A DNA stretch of 64,000 nt from Lagopus muta (taxonomy: Eukaryota > Chordata > Aves > Galliformes > Phasianidae), in the NCBI RefSeq assembly GCF_023343835.1, contig NC_064439.1:23066933-23130932 (forward strand), in the 5' to 3' direction. The notes under the pieces are model-generated. The model ran no database searches, had not been told where the DNA came from, and saw only the letters and a list, made by a program, of their open reading frames with translations. Below, one piece after another: positions 14,021 to 25,081 of this stretch. Position numbers and translations under genes: made by a program. Within the stretch, counting starts at the first letter, position 1. Every line of letters begins with the position of its first letter.

Positions 14021-14531
14021 CTCCTGATTGCATTAATGCTAACGTTTCAGTATATAATTGTGTAAGCTTTACTGAAATAATTTAGTTTTCTTTTGGTTTC
14101 CTTTGGGTCATGAAGTTTCAATTAGAATCACCTCATTGTTCCAAGACTCAGCTGAATTGTTCATTTTCACAACAAGGACTGGAATTGCTAATTAAGTAGA
14201 TGTGTTATGAATAGTCAGTTTGGGATACTTTGGCCATCACAGTCATGTTAAAATAAATTATATGCATTATTAAAGGGTGAGTATCATCATGCCCACATTA
14301 TAGCTAAGGAAGTCTCCAAAGAGAAGACTTAATTTTCTCATTTTCCTGAAGAAAATGAGATATATTCCCATACCACCAAACATGAATTTTAAAACACTAA
14401 CACAATTTCTCACACTTAAATACTTAAAGGGTAGTTTGAAAGAACATAAAAATGTGTTCTTCTGAATTATGGCAAATCTTTAAGGTAATAAAACCCACTA
14501 ATATTAGTAGGTGTAGTACAATTTATTTCAC
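14021..14531. other. Non-coding spacer
   Basis: AT-rich, with no repeat or coding exon that I recognise. Confidence 0.5.
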
Positions 14532-14786
14532 CTGAAAATCAGCATCTGGGGAATAAAAAGACAAGCCTTTTCCAAATGAAAATCTGACAGACATCATAAC
14601 ATTTAGGTCATAAAAAGAGTTTAAGTGCCCTTTACTGAATTCCAGTGTGAGAACACCTATCATTGGCCATATGAGCAGAATTGTGTACAAGGTTATCAAT
14701 TTCTTAACTGTGATGCTATATATATAATTTGCCATTGAGAAAAGCAGCAGGTCCAGCAATACTAAATAGCTTCTCCACAATGACCT
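14532..14786 (-). other. Candidate coding exon, two membrane segments, family unknown
   Basis: On the minus strand an uninterrupted frame of exactly 85 codons is bounded by a pyrimidine-rich acceptor (TGTCCTCTCTTTAG, then exon) and a donor (CAG then GTGAAA). An in-frame stop lies immediately before the exon. The peptide has two hydrophobic stretches (about residues 7-25 and 31-48) that could span a membrane. Phase is 0 in and 0 out, matching the candidate exon at 15382-15548. I do not recognise the protein. AT-rich sequence often yields such frames by chance, so this is a lead and not a gene call. Confidence 0.22.
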
Positions 14787-15381
14787 CTAAAGAGAGGACA
14801 ATAAAGAGATGTGTTCCATATTTGCTTTTTCTGCAAAAAATGGAGGCAGTGAAGAAACGATAATGTCAGGTAAGGTTGCAGTAGATGAGACCAAATAATT
14901 GCAGATGACTGAATGCAGAAGCTACAGGATGTACTTTAACATCAAGTGGGTACTTGATAGGAGCTATTTATATTTGAAGTGTTCCCTGAGAGAACCCACA
15001 GGAAAAAAAAAAAAAAGTGCCTGAGCACTAGAGATGCAGCTGGAAATCACAATGGAGTTCAGGCATGGTCTGAGGGCAGAATGGTGGGGTGCAAAATGGC
15101 TCAACAATGAAGAGCACCTGGACAGTACAGCTGAACACTACTGTGACAGAGATAGGCATTGAGGAAGGATGAAAATATGAAACTTCCAGAATGGCTTTGT
15201 TGCTCTAGAAGACAAACATAAGAAAAAGGAACAAAGACAAAATGGAAGACAAGAGGCGGGGATAGCTAGTGCACTGAGAGTGGGTGCCTATAAAAGTAGT
15301 TGGGAAAAGGATAATACACTGAAGATTGTGCAAGAGAACTTAAATTTAAAAAAAAAAAAAAAAGGCATTTTAAAGACTTAC
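14787..15381. other. Spacer (possible intron) with an A-run
   Basis: About 595 bp lie between the two candidate minus-strand exons. If they are real, this is an intron that begins GTAAGT and ends CTCTCTTTAG on the minus strand. A 14-A run lies at about 15002-15015 and another at 15348-15363. Confidence 0.3.
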
Positions 15382-15548
15382 TGGCCATATCCGCCAGCAG
15401 TACATCAGCTTAGGGCTATAAAACAGTTTTGAAACAAATTCAGTTTTGACCACAGTATGGAAGGAATCAACAGGAGATATCACAGTGTTATTTGGAAATG
15501 ATACGGGCAGGAACAGAATAAAGGTATGGTTCAATGTGTAACATCTCT
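15382..15548 (-). other. Candidate coding exon, family unknown
   Basis: A minus-strand frame of 55 codons plus 2 nt lies between an acceptor (CACTGTTGCTCAG) and a perfect donor hexamer GTAAGT (15381-15376). It ends in phase 0, the phase required by the candidate exon at 14532-14786. The peptide contains the N-glycosylation sequons NHT and NNT around a hydrophobic run, and ends CWRIWP. I recognise no family, and the upstream exon that would complete its first codon was not found. Confidence 0.22.
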
Positions 15549-17957
15549 CTGAGCAACAGTGAGGCCTCAATTATTTCCCATTGCCATTTACCTGCCAGTA
15601 TAAGACAGATGAAAAGATAGAGTACAAAGCCACATAGATGGGCCTGCAGTCAAGGAAGGAAATACAAAAACCTGTGTGCTAACAAATTTTAGTCAAAAGA
15701 CTAGAGTAATCCTAGGCAGAAGCAAAATCTCAAAACATGCATAAATATGAAGAATCCCAAAACATGAAGATGTGATAAGCATAAGCACCAACCACTCTGA
15801 TCTACTGGTTTGCTCTTGTTGTACTAAATTACTTGCTAAAATAGATAAAGACATCATTACAAGGCTGGCAGGTCTCTCACTGCAGCAAACAAGGGAAATG
15901 GAGGGATAGGTTTGTTGTGTGTCATGAGCAAAGCCCCGGTAAAATCGGGGGCTTTTAAGAGCAATGAATAATTCCTACAGCTGCAAAATGTAGTCAGTAG
16001 GAAAAACAGCTGTAATAGCTTTTTTTTTTTCCAGACAATATTAAAAGAAGACTATACTTGTCTGTACAGAAAGAAAACACAGATCCACACCTGTATCTTC
16101 TGCAAACATGAACCAGAATGAAAGTCAACAGTGTTATATGGACATACATCAGTCATCTCATTTCAGCAGTCCTGTCAGGACCAGCTATAAATTATGAGAG
16201 ATCTTTTCTACGACCTTCTGGGAAGTGATCAAATCAATTTTCATGCCAGTATCAGGAAGAAATAAAGAGTATGTGGATGAAGAAAAATGAGGGCTGGCAA
16301 AGACGAGCAAAATGCCAGCTGTAATTATAAAAAGAAAAACGATTTTCACATGCATTTCAGAGTTTAGTCATAGAGCTATGTGCATCTATGTGCATCTTCA
16401 TTTTATGAGCTTTCCTATTATCAGGCTGTGCAAAACAGTGCCATGAAATTAACAGTCAAATACAGGCCTTAATCCTGACATAAATAACATTCCCACAGAC
16501 AGTACTGGGAGATTTGTCTGAAAAGTGTATCCAAAACTTGACCTCTCGAAATGAATACTGTTTTGGTGGGTCCCTAATTATAAACATCTCATTTAGCTAC
16601 CACAATAAAGGAACCAAAGCAGTAAGAAGCAAAGGGAAGTCAAGCACTGCCAGATGGCTCAGGCTTTGCAGCCATTACTCACAGAAATAATATTTGCTCA
16701 TACAAGAAGCCCTGCAGCATTCTCTGGAATGCAACACGAGTATTAGAGGAATTTAGGTTTCATGCTAAATCTTTCTAAAAGCAAGTTTTTGCAGGGAATC
16801 AATCTATTTTTCCAAACATACATTGTCTGGGGGGGAAATTTGCTACTTTTCACTAACAACACCAAGGACAAATTACTTCTTTCAGTGATCTTACAAGTTT
16901 GCAATTAACGTGTCATTATGGCCTTTTAAGCTAAATAGCCAGCCTGCAATCTGCATTTTCTGTAGAATTAGAATATATCCTTTCAGCTCATCAACAGTAG
17001 AAGTTCACTAAAACATGGGTGTTTGATCAAGTAATATTTTAACTACTGTTAAATTAAATTCTATACTTAGCAAGCAGTTTCCTGGAATAAGTGAAAGTTA
17101 CTTGGCTTTATGCTGCAAGTGCTAAAGCCTGATCTGAAGCTCACTGCAGTCATCAGGAATCTTTTTTCTGGCTTAATAGCTTCTAGGTTATTCCTGCAAA
17201 GGATTTGGACCAGCTGGTATTTCTGCAGGAATAAGAAGACCAATCAACCTCCAAAACAATGAGAAAACTCTTGTTGACTTCACTGATGTGATGAATCCCA
17301 TAGCTCTGGAGAGTAAACAAATTCTGCTACTGAAAGTCAGCACAGCTGTAAGAATGAGAATTTTAGCTGATGGCATTTCCCGGGTATGACTGAAAGTTGG
17401 ATTGCTGAATCTTTGCTGATTGACACAAGTCTTTGGTTAGAACTTTATGTGCCAGTTGGTCAGTTACATCCTTAATACTTGCAGAGTTTCATAATTTCAA
17501 CGCTATTTTCTCCAAAAGTATTGTATACTCGAAGAAAACTTTCAATTAAAATTACAATCTCATAAGCACAGATTTAGAACATGAAAAGGAAAGAACAAAG
17601 GGATTCAAGCTCCTGTTCTCCTTAACAGCAACATCAGACAGATCCTGCACTTTCTTCCATCTTCTGCAGAAACTGAGAACATGACAATCCCCAGGAAATG
17701 GAACAAAATCTGGGTATCTGCTTCTCAGTTGCCAAACAAAGCAAACAGCAGAGGAATGTTGCCCTGTGATACAAAGGTCCAGACACTGATTGATACGTTT
17801 TGCTTTCCAGGTGAGAAGGCAGTAGGAGGTCTTATTCTACTATTTCCAGAAGTCTGGGAGAGAAAAGACACAATTTAGCCCAGATTTGGTTCTCTGTCCA
17901 GTTTGTTCTAGTCAAGTACAACAGCCATCTTTTGCAGAACAAGGCTCTGGAGTCCAG
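15549..17957. other. Non-coding DNA with one GC-rich hairpin
   Basis: No recognised gene. The notable item is the hairpin at 15930-15954. A minus-strand frame at 17376-17188 has no supporting homology. Confidence 0.5.
15930..15954. repeat. GC-rich hairpin
   Basis: The arms AAAGCCCC and GGGGCTTT flank a short AT-containing loop (GGTAAAATCG). It stands out as a GC-rich stem within AT-rich sequence. Its shape resembles a factor-independent terminator, but nothing around it is bacterial, so a function is not implied. Confidence 0.7.
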
Positions 17958-18098
17958 ACTAATAGTAATACTAATAGTAATATTAATAGTAATACTAATA
18001 GTAATACTAATAGTAATACTAATAGTAATAGTAATACTAATACTAATACTAATACTAATACTAATACTAATACTAATACTAATACTAATACTAATACT
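17958..18098. repeat. Microsatellite, ACTAAT/AGTAAT hexamer array
   Basis: About 141 bp of trinucleotide-based repeat. The left part alternates ACTAAT with AGTAAT (one unit is ATTAAT), and the right part is pure ACTAAT. Because the period is a multiple of three, all frames stay open on both strands, giving long Asn/Thr/Ser, Ile/Val/Leu and Leu/Val repeats. Those frames are artefacts. Confidence 0.97.
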
Positions 18099-19496
18099 GT
18101 CCAGGAGTGCAATAGAGATTCAGTGATCTGTAAGCCCCTGCTCACCCCAGGAGGGAAAAAATAGGTGATAGATTTGATGCTAGGTAGTGTATCTCCTTCA
18201 TAACACATGGGTAAGAATTTCCCAGTTAAAAAAATGTTTTATAAACCGCATGAGATTCATAAGAAGGTTATCTCAGAATAACAGCGGTATAAATAGCTGG
18301 ACTATTTTACAGGAATAGAATTTTGGGATGAAAAGCACTACTGAAGACATTTGTGTTGTGTTCTTGCTACTTGCACGTACAGATAGCAGCTGTTGATGTG
18401 TCTTTTGGCCAGGGTTGCTTCAGGTTCATCAGTTAAACTACATCTGATAGCAAACAAAGGAATTCATTGCCATGAACATTTGAATTTCAGTCTCCTTGTA
18501 AAAATGTAAAGCACAACTAATCCAGCTATTGTGCAGAGCACGTATGGAACAGACAGACAAAACATCCATGTGAGGGCTCATCTCATTTTCTAAGCACAGT
18601 CCAAAATGCTGAAGAATGGGGCTCTTCTTGGCACAATTTTCATTACTGTTTGCTGTGTCTTACACATTATTTTAAAAAGAAAACTATCAGAGGCTTCTGG
18701 TACAGAACATACAGAAACCTGTGGGACATTTTATGAGGTTCTGTTGTTACTGATATCAAAGAAATTAAAGCCAGCTAGTCAGAAGGAATTGTAATTATTT
18801 AAGAAAGCATACACTCACAAGAAGCCTTCATTATCTTATTTGTCCTAAGAAATAAATTATGTATATTCAATGGAACTGTAACCACAGTGCTGCCACAAAA
18901 GAACAAACAGCAACTCACAAGTGCAGCAGCTTTAATAAATAGAAATTCTAGGCACATTTCTCTCTTATTATCTTTGAACATATCAACTACTGTGCAGAAA
19001 TTTTGGTTTTAGGCATGATGTCACTTCTCCTTTGCTTCTCCTTTACAGAAAACCAAATGTGAGAACAAATCCGATTCTCCTCAGTGAGATACAAACATCA
19101 AAATATAACTGAAATATTATCTGATGAATTCATTCAAAGGAAATGCAGCTCACCAGACACAAGAATATCTTGCAGTGCTGCACACTTTAAACAGGACTAA
19201 AAAGGAAATGTATAAATGCATTTGCAAATCACTTCTAGACTTGTTCAGCTCCGCAGCACATCAGCACATCAGGTTTGTTGCTCGTTTGTTTGTTTGTTTG
19301 TTTGTTTGTTTTGAAGTCAAACTTAGAGCACAGCATTCCAGTCAGTTTGCAAATACACTACACAGAGAGCAGTCTGCAATAGTACAGTCAGTTCAGCAAC
19401 ACTGTACCTTGTTCTCATGCCTATACAATCACTAGATGAAAGTAGGTCATTTACACAGCTGTTATGTGTTTTATAAACAGGCTGATACTGACTGAA
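18099..19496. other. Non-coding DNA with a short GTTT repeat
   Basis: No gene seen. A (GTTT)n tract of about seven units lies at 19284-19312. Confidence 0.55.
19284..19312. repeat. (GTTT)n microsatellite
   Basis: Seven near-perfect GTTT units. Confidence 0.9.
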
Positions 19497-19888
19497 GAAG
19501 CATGGCCAGCAGGTTGAGAGATGCCATTCTGCCCCTCTGCCCTGCATGGTCATACTTCATTTTAGTGCTGCATCCACAAGTGGAGTCCTCAGTACAGGAC
19601 AGATGTAGACTTGCTGAAGTGTGTCCAGAGGAGAGCTCTAAAAATGATCCAAGGAATGGAAGATTTAGGTTAGATATAAGGAAAAAATCTTTTACAGTAA
19701 AGGTGGTGAGGCACTGGCACAAGTTGCCCAGATTGGTGGTGGATGCCCTGACCCAGGAGACTTTTAAGGTCAGGCTGGACAGGGCTCTGGGCCACCTGAT
19801 CTAGCATGTCCCTGTTCATTGCAGGGGAGCTGGACCACATGACCTTTAAAAATCCCTTCCAAATCTAAGGATTCTATGATTCTATGAC
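19497..19888 (+). mobile_element. CR1 LINE 3' fragment with internal deletion
   Basis: The 3' half follows the CR1 ORF2 C terminus: AGATTTAGGTTAGATATAAG, then codons for VRHWHKLPRLVVDA and FKVRLDRALGHL. It then runs through the 3' UTR (CATTGCAGGGGAGCTGGACC) to the tail ATTCTATGATTCTATGAC at 19870-19888. The 5' part (19502-19630) resembles a more upstream ORF2 segment, so part of the element between them appears to be missing. Confidence 0.88.
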
Positions 19889-22800
19889 TTCCTGAAAGTT
19901 CATGGAAAATTATTGTAAAGGGAAAAAGAAAAAAAAACACAAAAAAAGCAGCAGATAAAAGTTCCCATATGTTTGACTTCTTGTCCTGTTACAGATAGAA
20001 ACCTAACCCTTGCCTTTGTCTAGTTGCTCTGGAAAGTGGACAAAGCTTTTTTAAGAACAAGCAGTTCAACAAGTCCCTGTGTGAGCAAGCCTTCACCAAC
20101 CACTGCTTTACAGTCCCAAGGCAACATGATCAATGCCAGATAATATGGCCCTTCTGTTAAACATCACCTTGTACAATGTAAAAATAAATCAGCAAACTTC
20201 ATTTGCAAAGCAGAGGCAGCTTCTCCATCACTTCTGTAATGGCACTGATATGACAAATAACTGCTGTCATTTTTTGCTGTCAACATGGGTCCCAAGTGGA
20301 AATGCAGGATTTAATCTTAAGCAACATTTGTTTTCTCAGATAACTACGTTCTTTATCAGAAATGCTTTCTCCTCAGCATGCCTTATCAATAATGTTACAT
20401 TAGACTTACCTCACAACAGCTTATGCACAAAAGATGATCTGATCTAGCAAAATCCCCAGTTGTGTTTGTTTAGCATTTGTTTAGCACTTTGCATTAATGC
20501 AAAGCTTTAACTCAGTCTGAAGCTGAAGGTCCTATGGACTGCTGAGTCACACATGATTAATTCTAACAGTATTTTAATTTCCTTCATGATTAGGTAACTA
20601 ATGATTTGAGATGAGATTGGATGTTCTAAACTTAATCTGTGTGTTTTTTTCCTTTGATGAATTAATTGCAATTGATATATGAAGAGGCACTCTCTTGGGG
20701 CCTGACTTTGCAGCGCTTACTGATGAAGCTAAATTCCCATTGAAACTACCAAGCAATTTTCTTCAATAAGCACTGAATGATCTGCCCTTAATATTTAGAA
20801 AGTATAACTAGCACTGGCTTTTGAGCTCTTAGGACTCCAATTATAAACACTTCAGAGCTGTAATCCTAAAAATATATTTTGCTAAGAACTACAGCAGAAT
20901 TTCCAAGTAATGTGTACGTGGAGTTATCCCAAGAATTTTATGTCTTTTCATGAATATAAAATTTTACCAGCAAAATAAGCTCAGAAAACTTGAGTTCAAA
21001 GTAGCAGAACAGTAAACTTGTAAACTCTTCTCCACCAAGGCAACTAGAAATGCCTTATGATTCATACGCAAAAAAAAAAAAAATACTGCTAAAGAATACC
21101 TGTTCCTCTTAGTCCTTTTCCCACGAGTTCAAGATGCACTCTTACAATCAAGGTTAAGAAGCTGGATGTCTTTGATGAGATAGACAGAGATTCAAAGTCA
21201 CACCAGTGCCGTGCTTTGGTGTTTTAATTGATTTCTTTCCATTATTAAATAGAGCTATTTGCATTTTCTAGATAAAATGGATACATTTTTTTCAATAATA
21301 TCATTAAATAATCTTCACTTTTGCATTTACAACGAAATATGTTGAGTTTTCTTGTGCTTTCTTAATAAAGCTGTTGTCCTTCTAGTATCCTCTTCTTTAT
21401 AGTTACTTATCAAGAAACAGGTCTATGATGGTTTTAGAACCATTTTGCTGAGATAATTCCATATTGTTTTAGCAATTTACCAAAAATTATTGACCAACTC
21501 CCCCCCCGAAAAAGAAAAACCAACCCCAAAAAGTCCCTTAACAAAAGTGGCTGCTGTTGTAACTCCTCAAAATGAAAACAACTTTAAAAGGCAGTTTACC
21601 AGATATTAGTTCGTTTCCATTTTCTAACCAGCTGTTGTACTAAATCTGCACAAGTTATAGCACCTGTCATCTTCTGATATCATTAGGTTGTTATGCAAGA
21701 GTTTGGATGGACTTTTCTGTATTGACATCAGTGAGAGTTGAATCATCCATGAAGCCTGAATTCTGTGAGAGCTGCACTTGAGTAGACTAAGAATGATCCC
21801 TAAAGACTGATCAAACTGGTTTCAGTTTCAAAGCTTTAAGAAATTTCAGCTTTTATAGGATTTTTTCCTCATGGGCAGAAACAAGGTTTGCACTGGCATT
21901 TCATAAAGGTATCTCAAGTAGTTCTAGGAAAAAATTGAGTATTTGCTAATTCTCTGCAAAAATAATTACTTCAGTTGTGTCTTTGAAAACAAAAAAGGAA
22001 AACAGAGGTATCTTTCTATTGAGATGTAGTGGGAAAGTGCCTGAAACTAGAAAAGACTTATTTCTTGAACCAACAATTTTTTTTTAAATTCAGCGTCTCC
22101 TAAAAGTTTCCATGACGAGTGAACACAATTTCTTCTGTTCATTATGTAGACAAATAATGCTCCATGTTTTTCAGAAAACTATAATTATTATAGCTCATTA
22201 CTACTTAATAAAAACTTACGTATTGCCTAGTAAGTAGTACACAGCTCTGCCATCACTGCTGTCATGTCAAACCTAGCACTGTGCTTAGAAGATATATTTT
22301 TACATTCTGTGACGAAAGTAGTCTGGTATTACCACATCAATAATATAGTTTTAAAAAGCCTCTGGAATGTATCAGGAAACTGCAAAGATGAGTGCACATA
22401 GAACTCAGTTTTCTTATATTACTTCCATATTTTTTGGAACAGCAAGACTTCAACCCACTCTGGAATGACTGTTTCCTTGGCCAACAGATCAGGTATTGAA
22501 CCAGGAATTATGAAGGCCAAGAAACAAATGTTGCAGTTCAAGTTTAAAAATGAATCCTGAGTAGCAAGTGTAAAAATTAATCTCCTCTATTAGCTGGCAC
22601 AGAGCAAGCCCTGCAAACACACTTGCCAGAAAGGGATTTAAGAAACTCTGAAGATGGTCCTACTAAGATGCTGTACAGACTGAGGAAGCATGTCCCATAC
22701 CTATGATTTCCCTCTAAAAAACATTATTGAGCTTCCTGTTACAAGAAGAAAGCAGGCCTTCATCATCCATGTGTCTACTTTGCTTTTTCCCATGGTTTCA

Positions 22801-24222
22801 CAGATGTGATTTTAAACAGTTTCACCATGTGATTTTAAATCATAGGGTATCATGTGATTTAGATATTATTCTTAAAACTGACATTTAGAAAACATAGGGT
22901 GAATTATGTTTCAGTATTCTAAACATTCCAGGAATAGACATCAAGCTCTTTAATTCAAATGTTCATTTGGTTTTCTGAAGAGGATCAGGATGAATTCTGA
23001 TCATTTCTGCATAAGTTTCTAAGCTGAGTTTTAATATCATATGTGAAGATGAAAGAGCTGATCTAATGCAGAAATACCAGCTGATTTAGAAGGTCACCAT
23101 TGCTGTGGATAAGTTATCTAAGATCCAATTTCCATTTTCAGCCTTGCACTGGCCTGCAAAATCAAGAATGAGTTATATGCACATTCTCCCAGAAGACTCC
23201 AATCTGTGGAGTGAAGTTGGCTGCACAGCAGGGCTTCTGACTTGTGAAAAAGGTTGAGGGGGAAATAGGGAGGGTTATTTTGGTTTTAGCTTGAACCAGA
23301 ACAATTTCTTTTTTGTTTTTTTTTTCTTAATTTTCCATGAACTGGAAACTCAGAAAGTATTTCATTTTGACACTACTCATGCCACTTCCTACAGGAAACA
23401 ATCTAGCTGCACCAGCAGCTGCTGGTTCAAATCAGCATGTCTCACAAACATCTCCCCCTGCCTCCGGCAGCTGCTCAGAACAACCCCCTGGCCAGAGGGA
23501 TTCCCCCAGAGTCTTGCAGCTTGCTCCAGCCCCAGCAGCTACACTCCAGTGCCTGATTTCATAGCAGTTACCCCAAATCACTCAATTCCACAGGGACACC
23601 ACAGGATCCAGTCTACATCCTGTTGAACATCTCTGCGGCAGAAGAGAAGATGGGGAGCCCTAGAGCATGTGGTTTTGCTCATTCTCCAACTCCTCGGAAC
23701 CCTGATCTGGCAGTGCAGGGTCAGGTTCTCCAGAGTACCATGATGGGAGCTCATTTAATACAAACATTTGCAGAGATGCATTTTTGATGCAGTGAAAAAG
23801 CATCATTTCCCAGGTCCCTGGCATGCAGAGATCATCCCTATTGAGAATATATAGGAAGAGAAGGAAGAAGAGAAGCTGGAGTGGCAGGTAGACCTCTTGT
23901 GTGGTCTTTCTATCTTTTACTCTCTTTCTCACCTTGGACCCTGAAGGCAGATATCTGTGTGGGTAAGGAACAGAGAAATGGGTCCTTCTTGCTATTTTTG
24001 CCTTAGTGGTTAAATGCATTTCCAATAAGGGCAACACATTTTCTGTGCAGGATTCCAGGTCCTTCCTGGAAAGGATTCTGCCTTTCATAGGTCACAATAA
24101 AAGTCTTGCCAGGGTAGTCCTTGATTTAGAGTTGTAGAATGTGGTATTTCATGGGGTGTTGCTAAGTCTTTCAGTTTGGATTAATATTTGCAAGATGTAT
24201 TTAGGAATATAGATTTACATAC
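19889..24222. other. AT-rich non-coding DNA
   Basis: No recognised gene. Items inside: an ATTA-rich block at about 20555-20770 that looks like a conserved non-coding element; an imperfect tandem repeat at 22799-22860 (core ATGTGATTTTAAA); a 16-bp palindrome at 23411-23426 in a GC-richer patch; and an unassigned 142-codon minus-strand frame (24088-23660). Confidence 0.5.
22799..22860. repeat. Imperfect short tandem repeat
   Basis: The core ATGTGATTT occurs three times at roughly 26-bp spacing, twice extended to ATGTGATTTTAAA. It is probably a local slippage duplication. Confidence 0.6.
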
Positions 24223-24578
24223 TGTCTTAGTTTCAGCTGGAATGGAATTGTTTTCTTCAGGATGTCCAGTATGATGCTGTTTTGATTCTGTTTTTGGTTC
24301 GCAGTGAAGTTTACAGTTGCTGCTAAACAGTGTTGTACAGAGCCAAGGCCATTCTCAGTGAGGTGCTCAAGGAGCACAGAGGGAACAGAACTAGGACAGC
24401 TGACTTAAACTGGCCAAAAGGATATTCCATAACATGTGACATCATGCAGAAGGAGTTTTGAAGGGAATGGGAGTTCATCTCACTCTCTCCTACTCACTGA
24501 GAGGCAAGCTGAGCATCAGTCGGGGGGTGGCAGGCAATTGCTTAAGCATCATTTGTTATATTCATTCATATATATGTA

Positions 24579-24934
24579 TGTATGGGAACTGCTGAGTCAC
24601 GGCCTGAACCTCTGATTAATCACCTGAGGTGAGCCATGAGTCAGCCAGAGGAGCACAGGTGAAGGCAATTCACCTGTGCTGCCGGAAGGGGTGGAGCCAG
24701 GCTCCATCCCTCCTGGACCTATTTAAGAGCTGGCTACCAGAGGGGAAGGATCTCTTCTGGAGATCCCCTCTTTGGTGTCTTCTGGTGAGCTCAACTGAAG
24801 GGTAAGCTCTTCCACTTATTCTCTTTTTGTGATTGTTGTCTGCTTTGCATTACTCTCTTGATTATATTGCGATTATAACATCTTGATATCTATTGATTAT
24901 ACACAATTATATTGTGATTATAACATCTTGGTTT
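24579..24934 (+). repeat. Dispersed promoter-like repeat, copy 1 (nested in the LTR)
   Basis: This copy shares at least 323 bp with 56468-56791, in the same orientation. In order it has TGTATGGG at the start; AP-1/MARE sites TGAGTCA at 24593-24599 and 24637-24643; a hairpin with 12-bp arms AGCACAGGTGAA and TTCACCTGTGCT (24652-24680, E-box cores CAGGTG and CACCTG); a TATA-like TATTTAAG at 24720-24727; and about 75 bp further a splice donor (GAAGG then GTAAGC near 24800). Its insertion into the LTR shows it is the younger of the two. After about 24901 this copy has an extra tandem duplication of the ATTATAACATCTTG segment. It could be an LTR of an unfamiliar ERV or the 5' end of another retroelement. 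I do not recognise the family. Confidence 0.8.
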
Positions 24935-24984
24935 TATATATATATAATATATATATAATATATATATAATAATATATATATATA
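24935..24984. repeat. (TA)n-rich microsatellite
   Basis: A run of TATATA blocks interrupted by AATA, at the 3' side of the nested repeat, separating it from the resumed LTR. Confidence 0.9.
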
Positions 24985-25081
24985 GTCATAACTGTTATCC
25001 TTTTCTCTATCTTAGAAAATAGTTTTATCTCAACCCACGAGTTCTGTGCCGCTGAACCACCTAGCAGGTTAAATCACAACA

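Larger units (their letters stand above)
24223..25081 (+). mobile_element. Solo LTR of ERVL-like endogenous retrovirus, interrupted by another repeat
   Basis: The left end TGTCTTAGTTTCAGCTGG matches the start of the common avian ERVL-type LTR. It is followed by LTR body sequence (GGACAGCTGACTTAAACTGG, then AACATGTGACATCATGC). The right end resumes after the insertion with ATCTCAACCCACGAG and closes with GGTTAAATCACAACA, so it begins TG and ends CA. Flanks carry TACATA on both sides (24216-24221 and 25082-25087, with one extra base at the left junction), which fits a target-site duplication. The interior 24579-24984 is foreign. No gag, pol or env sequence is present, so this is a recombined solo LTR. 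Family assignment is from memory. Confidence 0.8.

Noticed and set aside
15930..15956. Bacterial factor-independent terminator
   Set aside because: The shape fits, but there is no bacterial gene or other prokaryotic signal in the window.
17886..18208. Asn-Thr/Asn-Ser, Ile-Val and Leu-Val repeat proteins on both strands
   Set aside because: Translation of the ACTAAT-type array, whose period keeps every frame open.
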